Shown piece after piece: positions 1-9,637 of a stretch of DNA of 64,000 bases. A program made the position numbers and the translations under genes. The notes beneath the pieces were generated by a model. The model had not been told where the DNA came from. It saw nothing but the letters and a program-made list of their open reading frames with translations, and made no database searches. The first letter of the stretch is position 1. Each line of letters opens with the position of its first letter. The stretch comes from Phialophora verrucosa. Taxonomy: Eukaryota > Ascomycota > Eurotiomycetes > Chaetothyriales > Herpotrichiellaceae. The stretch lies in the NCBI GenBank assembly GCA_002099365.1, contig MSED01000013.1:1302001-1366000 (forward strand). Reading direction: 5' to 3'.

Positions 1-129
1 CCTGCCTCCAGGAGCTTCAGGAATGTGCCGAAGCTAGACGCATCTGATGTTAATACTATTGAAACTGAACTCGAACCATTGAAGCCACTACGACATCGAA
101 TGAAAGGCCAAGCTGAGTCTCTACTCTAG
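1..129 (+). CDS. possible 3' end of a gene entering from the left edge
   Basis: Frame 1 is open from the first base to a TAG at 127-129 (42 codons) and reads as mixed charged and hydrophobic residues. A stretch this short is open by chance fairly often, and a second frame also gives a plausible short peptide ending near base 51. If real it would be the C-terminus of a plus-strand gene convergent with the receptor gene that ends at 902. No family is recognised. Confidence 0.15.
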   Translation, partial: PASRSFRNVPKLDASDVNTIETELEPLKPLRHRMKGQAESLL

Positions 130-901
130 AAAGTTGTAAAGGACCTACTTCGATGTCGATTGAATCTCATTTTCCCCTGAGCCCTACTCGGCAGCATTGC
201 GCAAACAGCGTCAAAGACCCCGAAAAAGATCTGATAGGTTGTCCTTCTATTCCACCGGGTTTCACGACCAGCTTGCTCAAGTCCTGTATTCGACCTCTAG
301 TCCCTCAGTCTGGGTCTCAGTTCGGTTGTCGCAAATTCCCATTCGGGTCGTCAAAGAATAACACTGCATTACTTTGCGGGGTGACAATGTTTGGAGGGCC
401 TTCTGCCTCACATTATATTGACTTTGGCGTCCCCAAACACCCTTTTTGTGCTCGTTTCTTTTCCTTTCCCGGTTTGTGACGTCCCCAATCTATCCCAGCC
501 AGGTAATGCAATGAAAAAATGTACCTGTTTCAAAGACCGCCAGGTTATCGTCTCTTGCCCAACTAAGTTCATGAGTGCAAGCCAAGTACAAAGTGTCCGG
601 ACTCCAAACCGCCGGTCGTCCATCCACCTGCTCTCTCATCGGGAATAGGCGATTTTGTGTCGATCTATTGCGAGGAAAATGGTGCAAGGCAAGAAGATAC
701 ATGTACGGTCGGAGTACTCCTGGTTGCGATGCACTACCGCCATCACGTCGAGGACGGAGATGGTTTGGCGTCAAGCAGCCAAGTTGAGCAAGATGCGCAC
801 CGATCCCCGGCAGGGAGGCAGGCAAACCGACTTCTAAGACTTTTCAGTTTCATGTATTACATTTTCATTTGTCATGTTACATTTTTCAAATAATCGTCTT
901 T
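130..901. other. intergenic, no gene seen
   Basis: Only short overlapping ORFs on both strands with no family resemblance. It probably holds the 3' flank of the minus-strand receptor gene, which stops at 902. No repeat or RNA gene noticed. Confidence 0.5.
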
Positions 902-2440
902 TCATACATTCCTGTCGTACATGGACAGACGGGGGTTGGGCAGGAACTCGCGCGGTTGATGCTCCTCTTCCGACGCCAGGGCCGGCAGGGGCCAGTCTGG
1001 CCGCGACGACGACAACGTTGGCGCCGTCGAGTTCGCCCGATCTCGCTCCTCCCTGTTTGTATCTGCAAAAGGGTCGGCCGTGGCTCCCGACACGCCGCTG
1101 TACTGGGACCCGCCACCACCGCGACTATACACGCGCATGGGGATCATTTTCTTCCCGTCCTCGGTGGGGCGCAGTTCCAAATGTCTGGTCCCGTCCCTGC
1201 CGGCTCCGCCGGTGGGAGTGTCCCCGCGCCGGAACCAACTCTGCTGGGATACGGACCTTTCGTCCCGGTGTGTCCAGGGGAGTCGACCTCTCTCCACGTC
1301 TGGTGGGAGGACACTGTGACGGTTGTTCGCAGTCTGATCCTCCGTCACGTACATGGCCTGCACGGTGCCTCCTTTCGCGGGGACGTGTTCGTGTCCCGGC
1401 CCGCTCGTTTGGCCGTACTCCTCGCGGCGCCGCCTGGAACTCCTCGCGAAGCTGTTGATCGAGTCGACGAAGAAGTGCTGGAAGAAGGGCTTCAAGCTCG
1501 GCGCGCTCGCCGCAAACAGGGCGAGGTAGAGTTCCACGACGGCCCACACCCACGTGAGCCACAGCTCCCAGGTAAAGTCGTAGTCGACGTTCAAGAGCTT
1601 GTACATCAGCACGGTGCGCACGACGCCGGCCGCGACGGCCATGAATCCGAGCGCAAACAGGGCGTACAGTGCGAACTTCTGCCGCCGCGGCAGTTCGAGG
1701 TAGTACACCAGAATCAACGGCAGGAGGGTGCTGTAGAAGTCTCCGGCCACGCTGAAGGCCGACGACGCCGGGAGGGCGGCGTTCTCGGACGCGCAGTGGA
1801 AGCGGTGCGACGCGGCCCACACGGGGCTGAAGCTGTCCCAGTAGGCGTGCAGGGGCCGGCAGAGCAGCAGCAGCGTCAGGCCGAAGGAGAGGAAATACAG
1901 GATGTTGTAGACGATGCCGATCCACGTGGCGATCAGGAACGCGCGGCTGAACTTGACGCTCAGCCGGCGATAGAAGAGCAGCACGGAGATCTTGATCAGC
2001 GTGATGCCGATGACGTAGCACCACAGGCTGGCCCAGATGTTGATGCGCCCGCCGACGAAGCTGCTGGGCGGGATGTCCCAGACGTGGCGGCCGCTGTAGA
2101 AGTCCTTGTTGCCGATGATGACGAGGATCGTGAGCGCGGTGAGGAACCCGAGCGCGATCACCACGAGCAGGTCGTCCATCCCGGGCGCCTTGGTGATGAA
2201 CAGCCGCGAATACAGCCTCGCCGTGCCGGTGATGATGCCGATCGCGCCGAAAACAATGCACAGGTACACGAGCCCGGGGCCTCTGGTGTCGGGATTGCCA
2301 TAGTTTGGTTTCGGCCAGGTGGCGATGACTGAGGGGGCGGCTACAGTGTTTTGAGGGTCAATTAGCCAGGAGCCCACGTGTAGGGGGGTTGCTGAGGCGT
2401 GACGATAAAAAAAAAACTTACGGTGCAACGTGTCGACCAT
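902..2440 (-). CDS. Pth11-like integral membrane receptor (fungal rhodopsin-fold domain)
   Basis: Predicted seven-helix plasma-membrane protein of the fungal Pth11-like/rhodopsin-domain family, whose members are candidate G-protein-coupled receptors for surface or nutrient cues. Two exons are read: 2422-2440 (MVDTLH plus one base) and 902-2340, total 485 aa. The 81-nt intron has a GTAAGT donor followed by a run of T, a CTAAT branch site and a GTAG acceptor, and the join keeps frame. Hydrophobic helices occupy roughly residues 28-50, 62-84, 106-128, 141-163, 200-222, 236-256 and 270-290, followed by a long hydrophilic Ser/Arg-rich cytoplasmic tail. The family-typical GMDD motif follows the first helix and a W-rich extracellular turn precedes helix 7. 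The open frame extends upstream to 2515, but that start would skip the good splice signals. Ligand and function are unknown. Confidence 0.8.
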   Translation of the reverse strand: MVDTLHRKFFFYRHASATPLHVGSWLIDPQNTVAAPSVIATWPKPNYGNPDTRGPGLVYLCIVFGAIGIITGTARLYSRLFITKAPGMDDLLVVIALGFLTALTILVIIGNKDFYSGRHVWDIPPSSFVGGRINIWASLWCYVIGITLIKISVLLFYRRLSVKFSRAFLIATWIGIVYNILYFLSFGLTLLLLCRPLHAYWDSFSPVWAASHRFHCASENAALPASSAFSVAGDFYSTLLPLILVYYLELPRRQKFALYALFALGFMAVAAGVVRTVLMYKLLNVDYDFTWELWLTWVWAVVELYLALFAASAPSLKPFFQHFFVDSINSFARSSRRRREEYGQTSGPGHEHVPAKGGTVQAMYVTEDQTANNRHSVLPPDVERGRLPWTHRDERSVSQQSWFRRGDTPTGGAGRDGTRHLELRPTEDGKKMIPMRVYSRGGGGSQYSGVSGATADPFADTNREERDRANSTAPTLSSSRPDWPLPALASEEEHQPREFLPNPRLSMYDRNV

Positions 2441-4238
2441 TCTGGCTGAAGTTGTGCAGGGTGGTCTTTTTCGCGAGACCCTAACCGCCGCGGTGCATAT
2501 GAATGGAATAGACAAGCCTTGGAAGAGCGTCGACCCGGCGCGTTCACAAGACCCTCATTGCCCGTCGCGAGGGCAGTGGATGGGTCAGTCGCACACCTCA
2601 ATGGACGGGGTATGCTCGAGTCCGGCTCCGAGTATGCTCTCCGTACGCAATAATGTGCACAGTACGCAGAGCACAATACACAGTGGCGTGACGATACTAC
2701 CGAGCCCGATCACAGCCAGTAGGATCAGTATGGTATGTAGGACGATGAAGCAAACATGATACAAAGGAGAGAGAAAGAGTGGGAATTGGCGAAATGAAAT
2801 GCAAACGCAGTGCAATGGCACAGGCAGGGAAGAGAGCCTTGGGAAAAGAGATCCCCCTCCCCTCCCTTCTCGAGCTTATGGACCCAAAAGCCTTTTTCTT
2901 TTTGGGCCAGGAACGCTCTCCTCCGTACGGGAGTACTCGTAGCCCTGCTGGATGGCCCTGGTAAAACCCTAGGGATTTTCGGGATTCAGGATTCGCACAA
3001 CGCAAAAAGGATTTTGGGGAAGGATTTGCATTGCGGGATCCACCACCCAACGCAGGACGCCTGCTCGTACTACGAGTACCAGGTACGCCGTAGGGAGTGC
3101 TGGGTACTCATGTACCGCCGCGTACCCGAGTGCACGAGCACATTGCACGTCGCACGCCCCAGCTCGACAGTTCGACAGACGACCGTTTTGGGATCGAGGT
3201 TCATTTGCGGCTTGCAAGGCTGTCCCCCGTCCCGATCAGTCGGTCGTGGCAGATAGTTTAGGAACGAAGGGGCGCTGTTCGCATTCGGAGGCTGGCTGGG
3301 ATGGCGCGGCGCGCCTTGGAGATCAGAGGAACGGCCAGGGCTCCGCTGCCCAAACGGTCGGGAGCTGGCGCTAGGCCCGCGCAGCGAATCGAAACCGTCC
3401 AACCCCCTGGGACCTGCATGGGCGATCGACAGGCTTGCAGGGATCACAGTCTGCGGGGGAAGGGAAAAAAGCCACCGCTGATCATCACACTGCTGACTAC
3501 CTCGTACTTTGCTAGTACCAAGTGTCTGCAGTGTCTAGGACGGGAAGGTGGGAAATCTGACAACGGGCGGTGCCTTGCAGAATTTCGATTCCAAAACACG
3601 CGGGTCCGCTCGAGACGTTCGCTATTGAATTGAATTCCACTCTAACGAGTTGCTCGGCTTTGACGCCATTACGTAGGAGCAAATGGGAATATTCCCTACA
3701 GGACACTAAATGCGTTTTTCGTGGCCGGCGCGTCTTCATCCTCTGATCCACTGACAGCCCCCAATGTCAGGCGTGCAGTGTCTCCTTGGGGACTCGGGTT
3801 TCCTGACTCGACGGTACGTGCGTTCTCGTTGCGACATCCAAGTCGTTCGCTAACGATAGCTCAATAAACGTGCTTCGCGTATACTCGAGACTCGTGGGAT
3901 ATTGGTGATGAGTTAGCGAAGTTAAAGAGCTTGCAATTACTTGGGACATCCTGGAATTCCAAAGGCACTAGGGAACCGGTCAGCAGTGAAAAGACAGCTC
4001 CAGCGAGCACTTCCTTGTAAGCTGCGCGAGTTCTCCACTTCCACAAATATGATTTGCCAGCAGGATGGGGAACGACTTCCATGATCGATCAAAAGGGAAA
4101 GGGAAAACGAATTTCGCTCGGAAGGGCACGAGTATCCCGCGGGAAGCAAGCAGTGCCCCATTTACATAACAAGTACCTGTAGATGTCGAAGCTAGTGCCA
4201 TAGTATCAAATGGTCGTCGGTAGTTCTCAATGATCCCT
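2441..4238. other. long intergenic region, no gene seen
   Basis: About 1.8 kb between the receptor start and the lipoxygenase stop. Six-frame ORFs are short, overlap one another and resemble no family. It should contain the receptor promoter near 2440 and the lipoxygenase 3' flank near 4238. Confidence 0.5.
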
Positions 4239-6104
4239 TCATGAAGTAATCGAATAGGGTGCCACATTGGGATCCAGCGCCTGCCACACAAACGGCATGC
4301 CTTGTGAGAGCCCATCCTGATCAAATGTCCGTGCGGCAACTTGTTGGCTGAATGCCTGCATGCTGCTGTAGAAAGTTGCAGCCGCTGTTCGAGTGGCGGC
4401 ATTCATGCGGTCCAGCATAGCAGAATCGTCAAACATGTGCATCAACGTGCGGTCCGTGTTGACGAAGAAAGGGCGCACAAAGATTGCTGCAACGCTGAGT
4501 TGCTCTTCAACCTTTGCAAGGGGTGGTAGGAAATCCACCACATTCGTGGCACCTTTGGATGCTGGAGGCGGCTGATAGATCGATGGGATATGGAACGGCA
4601 GCGTAGAACTGACAGACAGCAGCTCGTTCGTATTGACGGTGTGGTGCGATGTCGAGGCAAGGTGCGCCTGTAGAGAAGTCTTTGTTAGTAAATCCGTCTC
4701 ATGCAGTCAAAATGCGGCGGGTGCTATGCTCACCATGTGTGACAAGGCATCAATAAGGGCGCTTTTTGTGGTGATGGATGGGAAGTCGATCGCTTTCGCC
4801 GGGCCTTGCGCGTCTTTCACCCACGCTTGCATTTCCTTGTCGGCTGTAACGTCGGAGTCCTTGGAGTAATAGGAATTGACAAAAGATGTCATGAAAGCAT
4901 GAATGGCATTGTAAATCGTCGAGGCATCTTCGTAGAAGGGAAAGTGCTTCAAGGCAGGGCCGAAATCGGAATTGATCAGTCCCCGAGACTCCAGGTCGCT
5001 CGTGAAATAGTTTGCCTGGAACCGGCCGCTGCCACTATTGTACAACTTCGTGGTGTAGTCCTGCGCCGCGCTGCCCGTGTACGCAAAGACCTGATCAACT
5101 GCGGCACCAGGCAGGAACAGAAGAGTCTCGGCCAGTGGTTGGATTGCAAAGACCTCGTACATGATTCGGTTCAACAATGCAAGAACCGGGTGTTCATCGC
5201 TCAAGGTGCGGATGGCGGCTAGGTATGCGATTTGAACGACCTCGTGGGTGCTCGCAAGATGTTTCCACTGCGCGAACCAGAAGTCGTTGACATTATACAT
5301 GATCTTTGCCAACAGCCAGTCGTCCGGCTCGTCCATGGGCGTATAGATCAGATTGGATCCCACGTTCGTACGGATGGCGAGCGGCAAAAAGTCTCCAGAC
5401 GTCTGATCAATATAGAAGTAGGCATCGCATGCGGCAGAAAATCGTTCGGTGGGTGTCAAATCTTTCTGGTCGCGATAGTCTGCATAGAAAAGTCGACCAC
5501 TCTGGAAGAGCTGCTGAAGTGTCATGCCTGTGATATTCGTGGCAAGGTCATCGTCGACGCTGAACTGCAATGTATCGGAGGACGGATTAAGCCTTTTTAC
5601 CTGGTATGGGCTGATCGAAAGGCGCTCCATTGAGAACAGCAGGTCTTGGGTGTAATTGGTCAAGATGCCTGGGACTGGCCCGTTCGGGAGGGTTGTCTTC
5701 CAGTGGCCATCGTATAGCAGGGTATAGTCGTCCAATGTCTGTAAGCCATTATACTGGGGAGCTGAGAGTGTGCTGTCGGCAGTATCAACCGTGATGGCTG
5801 CAAGGATCGGTGCTTCATCGAGCTGGATTTCAGCCTGGTCCGCAGCGACCTTGGCCAGTCCTAAGGCGCCGGTCGGAAAATAAGGGCCACCTGCCACCGG
5901 AGGGCCATACAGATAGCCAAGCTGCTTCGTCGTGATATCTAACGATCTTGTCAGGAATCCCGCATCATTCTGCGGCAAAGAGAAAGGCGGAAGGAGTGAA
6001 CGCCTTTCCAGCGTCGGTGGCCGGGGCACCGCAAGAGAATCGACTTTGCTAGTCTGAAGGGCGACCAGCGCGAGAAGGCATGAAACGAGCGGACGGAGAT
6101 TCAT
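4239..6104 (-). CDS. secreted manganese-type lipoxygenase
   Basis: Dioxygenase expected to insert O2 into polyunsaturated fatty acids to give hydroperoxides, probably outside the cell. Exons are 4734-6104 and 4239-4667, 599 aa. The 66-nt intron (GTGAGC donor, TTTACTAACA branch, CTACAG acceptor) is phase 0. The start was placed at the ATG that opens a hydrophobic signal peptide (residues 1-24, rich in Leu, Val and Ala); the open frame continues upstream without such a feature. Catalytic motifs are visible: HLASTH gives His282 and His287 (H-x4-H) after the family-typical WLLAK...NDFW segment, and HHTVN in exon 2 gives His465 and Asn469 (H-x3-N). Length matches secreted fungal Mn-lipoxygenases (about 600 aa). 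The last residue is Ser (ending SITS), whereas family members usually end in Ile or Val, whose carboxylate binds the metal. Metal identity and regiospecificity cannot be read from sequence. Confidence 0.85.
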
Positions 6105-6940
6105 TACGAATCGCCAAGTTTGGCAGCTGGCAGCAAAGCTCCGAAGCTGGCTCGCGAATCGACAGGAACAGCCGCCGCTCTTATGAATGGCATCGCGCGC
6201 ACTCTTGCAGAGCAGAAGTCCATCATCTTCATCTTGCCTCGGGTCAACATCGATGCCGCTGCGACGCTGATATCGGCCTAACAACTGCAAGGGGCAATGT
6301 GATGCAGATTGTTTGGGAAGCGAAATTGCGTCTGTCGCTAAATCGGGGAAGGACGTCAGCCCCATAGCGTCATTTATAGAGGCTAGGACGAATTAGGGCA
6401 TCCCCACCACGAATCAGGCAACTCCAACGAAGCCTCTCCGGACAGTCCCGTGACTGCCGATTAGTTTCGGGTGGATCACGTGCACGGCCGCGCGCACCGC
6501 CTCACCTCTTCGTTGTCCGGAGTTTCAGCACACAATACGAAGGGGTTTATTTCTTCAGATGCGCTCTGTATCGCAGCATGTATCTCATACTATCTGCCGC
6601 AAGATATGATATCTATGTTGAGTGTTACCAGAAATGCCGAGTGTCTTTCAATCAGACAATAGAGCTGTGACCAGCGAGTCGCTCTTCAAGGCAGGCATTG
6701 TTCCCCTTACCAGCCAATTCAACATGGATGTCGCGAATATTGAAGACCGAAGCAATACGTGTAAGAACCTTAATGTTACCTGCTCAGAGTGGAGATGGCG
6801 ACTGCAAAGTATCCCATCCCACTTGCATCCGGTCCATTCCTACCTGCGCCGCCGCTCACCTCCAACCAGGCTCCCGGCGAACATTTGATCCATCTCTCAA
6901 GCACGGCTCTACTAGAAAACCCCTTCTAGTTCTGTATCCA
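6105..6940. other. promoter region of the lipoxygenase and 3' flank of the MFS remnant
   Basis: Contains the upstream region of the minus-strand lipoxygenase (ATG at 6104) and the flank below the MFS remnant stop at 6941. The lipoxygenase frame stays open to 6365, but that part lacks homology. No independent gene or repeat seen. Confidence 0.4.
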
Positions 6941-7480
6941 TCACATCTTGACCTGAAATTTCTTCCTTTCCGGCGCAAATGCCAGAACGAACGGCGCGCA
7001 CGCGCACGCCACAATCACCGCAAATGGCGTCTTCAATCCATCCATGTATGCGTTGATGACACCTCCGACTTGCGCTGGCGGGAACACCCTCCTATTGTCT
7101 GTGGCTCCCGTCACCACCACGGACGCAGGATCTACCCCTGGCGCGTATCGGCCTACAGCCCTGACCAGCCGGTTCACAAACCCCGCCTGTGCGGTACTGA
7201 CCCAGATGCTGCCGCCAAGGATCTGGAAGAAGAGCACGATAGCACTGACGGCCGCAATATCACTGGACTTGGAGCTACTCTGGCCGACCATTGAGGGGAT
7301 CTGGAAGATAGCGCCAAGGCCAACGCCTAGGAGGACTTGATAGCCGATCCACTTGCCCGAAGAACTGTTGATCTCCAAAGTGTATATCAGGCCTGCACCA
7401 ACGACAGACATAGCACTACCAACTGCCATGATGGGCCCGTGGTGGCCGGTCTTGGAGATCAGGCCCTTCGACTCGCTGCT
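6941..7480 (-). pseudogene. C-terminal remnant of a 14-TM MFS drug transporter
   Basis: The minus-strand frame ending at 6941 encodes about the last 175 residues of a DHA14-type multidrug transporter. It includes a GLISKTGHHGP loop, a GLIYTL helix, a GYQVLLGVGLGAIFQ helix, an extracellular loop ending in the last helix, and a normal charged C-terminus. All upstream membrane segments are missing. Homology continues upstream of the first ATG (7429) to about 7480, where the sequence abruptly becomes the 3' end of the neighbouring DsbA-like gene in another frame. I infer a 5'-truncated transporter joined to that gene by rearrangement. A tiny protein started at 7429 is possible but would lack the transport core. 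Confidence 0.75.
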
Positions 7481-8129
7481 TCAATCCCTTCTGCCGCATC
7501 CTCCAGAGAAGTAGATCCAGCCTGTCTTGTCCAAAGAACGGCTCCCCGTCAAAGACACAGGTCGGAACGCCCCAGTGGCCCGCAGCATTGAGAGCCGCCT
7601 GGTTTGCGTCGACCTCAAGCTTGAGTCTCTCAGTCTGATGATGCAGGGCGGTGTCCATGTCCGCTAAACCCAGCCCGGCCCTTCGAGCTGCGTCCTCCAG
7701 ATAATTCCCCCAGTGCCAGTTGTCCGTCGTCCATATGAGTTTGGAGACCTGTTCGGCGAAGTCGACCCCGCGGCCACGCTCTTCCGCGAGCACGCCCAGG
7801 TACGTGAGTCGGTAGATGTACGGCTGCTCTTCGTCCATCGTTGGAACCCCGTCTTTCAGATGGACTGCGACGGGATCTGGGTTCGGCCATTGGAAAGGCA
7901 GACCGAGATATTCAGCCACGCGGGGTGAAGGGATATCTTGGACGTACGACATCAATAGTGGGTTTGCGTTCTTGAAGAAATCCGGCCTTCGCACTACGAG
8001 GGGCAGGACGGGCCGTAGGCGAATCTCCACATTATATTCTCGCTGCCAGATCGCCAAGCGTTGGATGGCGAGGTACGAGTACGGGCTGCGGAATGACCAG
8101 TAGAGGTCGGCCTTGAGAGGCGGGGCCAT
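7416..8129 (-). CDS. DsbA-family oxidoreductase, 2-hydroxychromene-2-carboxylate isomerase-like
   Basis: Thioredoxin-fold protein of the DsbA/HCCA-isomerase (kappa-GST-like) family, 237 aa from the ATG at 8129. The N-terminus has the family signature YWSFRSPYSYLA, with Ser in place of the DsbA CxxC, as in glutathione-dependent isomerases. The middle is the helical insertion, and the C-terminal part has GVPTCVFDGEPFFGQDR (cis-Pro strand and last helix). The frame is open to an upstream ATG at 8264, adding about 45 mostly hydrophobic residues; I prefer 8129 because the family normally starts there. The natural end appears to lie near RMRQKGL: the last 17-20 residues are encoded by the neighbouring transporter remnant read in a different frame, so the original stop has been lost. 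Substrate unknown. The protein looks more bacterial than fungal, so horizontal origin is possible but untested. Confidence 0.75.
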   Translation of the reverse strand: MAPPLKADLYWSFRSPYSYLAIQRLAIWQREYNVEIRLRPVLPLVVRRPDFFKNANPLLMSYVQDIPSPRVAEYLGLPFQWPNPDPVAVHLKDGVPTMDEEQPYIYRLTYLGVLAEERGRGVDFAEQVSKLIWTTDNWHWGNYLEDAARRAGLGLADMDTALHHQTERLKLEVDANQAALNAAGHWGVPTCVFDGEPFFGQDRLDLLLWRMRQKGLKQRVEGPDLQDRPPRAHHGSW

Positions 8130-8264
8130 GATCAGGCCAGGGATTGCCCGAGCAACGTGGAAGAGCAGGTGCAGCGGGAGTGTCAAGGTCTGCAGCAGGC
8201 GTACGACGAGACCCGCGAGTATTAACGGCGGACTGCAAAGTATGTAACTTGGCGTATGGTGCAC

Positions 8265-9637
8265 ACACGATTGGCATGAATGGGGGAGTGCGGATGGAAT
8301 TTCGAATCCCGTCGTTGTGCCTCGTTTTAGACGAGTGAGATGATGAAGTTATCACACACGCAGCGACGAAAAAAGACTCCAGATTAGGATACGTGAGATT
8401 ATTGGTGATACGATCGAAGAGCTAGATGATGCACAATACAAACTTATGGAACGTCATTGCAAGGACTGGGACTGTCTGACAAACTCCCCGTGGTCGAGGT
8501 GGACAAGACCAGACACGCTGCCGTTGCAGTGCGGTCGATAGGTTATTCTAAAAGCTTTCCTCGACGGATGCTGACGGTCGCTAGACGCAAGAAAGCCTCA
8601 ATTTACGATCGATGTCAGCTGCCGACCCGAAAGTTGTTAAGTGTTGATGTAAGTCAGCAAAGCCAAGGACATTGTTCCCAGTCCAAATCACACGCTGATA
8701 CAAGCCGCAGACGCTTGTATGATATCCTGGCTGGGGCCTGCATACCGCTGGACACCTCTACTGGGAGCTGTAATGCACACCTGCTGCGGGCCTACTCAAT
8801 TCGAACTGAATCGCAGTACCATCACACCAACACCTCCCTGAACACGCCAGAATGGTCTCCGAACTGGTTGCCACTCGTTCGTTCGTTCATCTGAGCCCTC
8901 ATCCGGACCGTATTGTATGCCCGCCCTTCCGACAGCCTCGCCTGTAGATGGAACCAACCTGGGTGCACTTTGAAGGGCCGGAGCAAGAAGCGATCGCACC
9001 CGCCCTGCAGCTTGAACATATGTGGAATGTCTCGCTGCTGGGTATTTAATTGACCAAGCGGCTTCCTCTTCTTAGAATCTTGGAGGTCCAGTCCTTTGGG
9101 CCGAAAGAGAACGGGACCGACAAACGCACATTACGTCTCCCGACGCACTGGTCATCTCCATCATCTCCACGGTCGCTGTGGCCGACGGGGTCGGGAGTAT
9201 CGGGCTCAAGCATCGTCAACGCCATCCAGGCCACGACCTCGCACAACCAGAGTCACAAATGTCCGATGATGACTGTCGACCTTTTGACCTCAAAAGGAAG
9301 GCGCTCTGTCTCGATCCTCTCCTCCCGGTGGACAATGCCCAGTGTGTCGAATCTCGACCTCCAAAACCGTTTCCATTTCCACCGCCTGGACACTTTGCTA
9401 CGGTATTTCCCTGAGCTCTGACGAAGCAATTTTCAGCTGTGGCTGTTGGGTGGTTGTGCAATTTTGAGCGCCGATTGGCCGGCCCTGGAGTGTGGCTTGA
9501 GTCAGGGGCCCCAAGGGGGCCCAGGGGTTCTCAAAAGCTTGACTATTTGGATTCCCCCATCCGTGCCATGGTTCCCCACCTTTCTGCATATCGTCTGTTG
9601 GGTCCTGTTCTTCAGGCCAACTAGACCATCATCGACT
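8265..9637. other. intergenic between divergent DsbA-like and HET genes
   Basis: About 1.4 kb holding both promoters. Short ORFs show no family resemblance. A short G/C palindrome-like patch occurs near 9506-9530. The HET frame is open back to 9446 but its upstream 64 codons look non-conserved. Confidence 0.45.

Noticed and set aside
1125..2261. 378-codon minus-strand ORF within the receptor gene
   Set aside because: It lies in another frame of the same strand, is Arg/His/Pro-rich and shows no domain; a frame shadow.
869..2332. 487-codon plus-strand ORF antisense to the Pth11-like receptor
   Set aside because: It is a shadow of the receptor gene: composition is Arg/Ala/Glu/Asp-rich from GC-rich codons, and the opposite strand has a clear seven-helix protein with a good intron.
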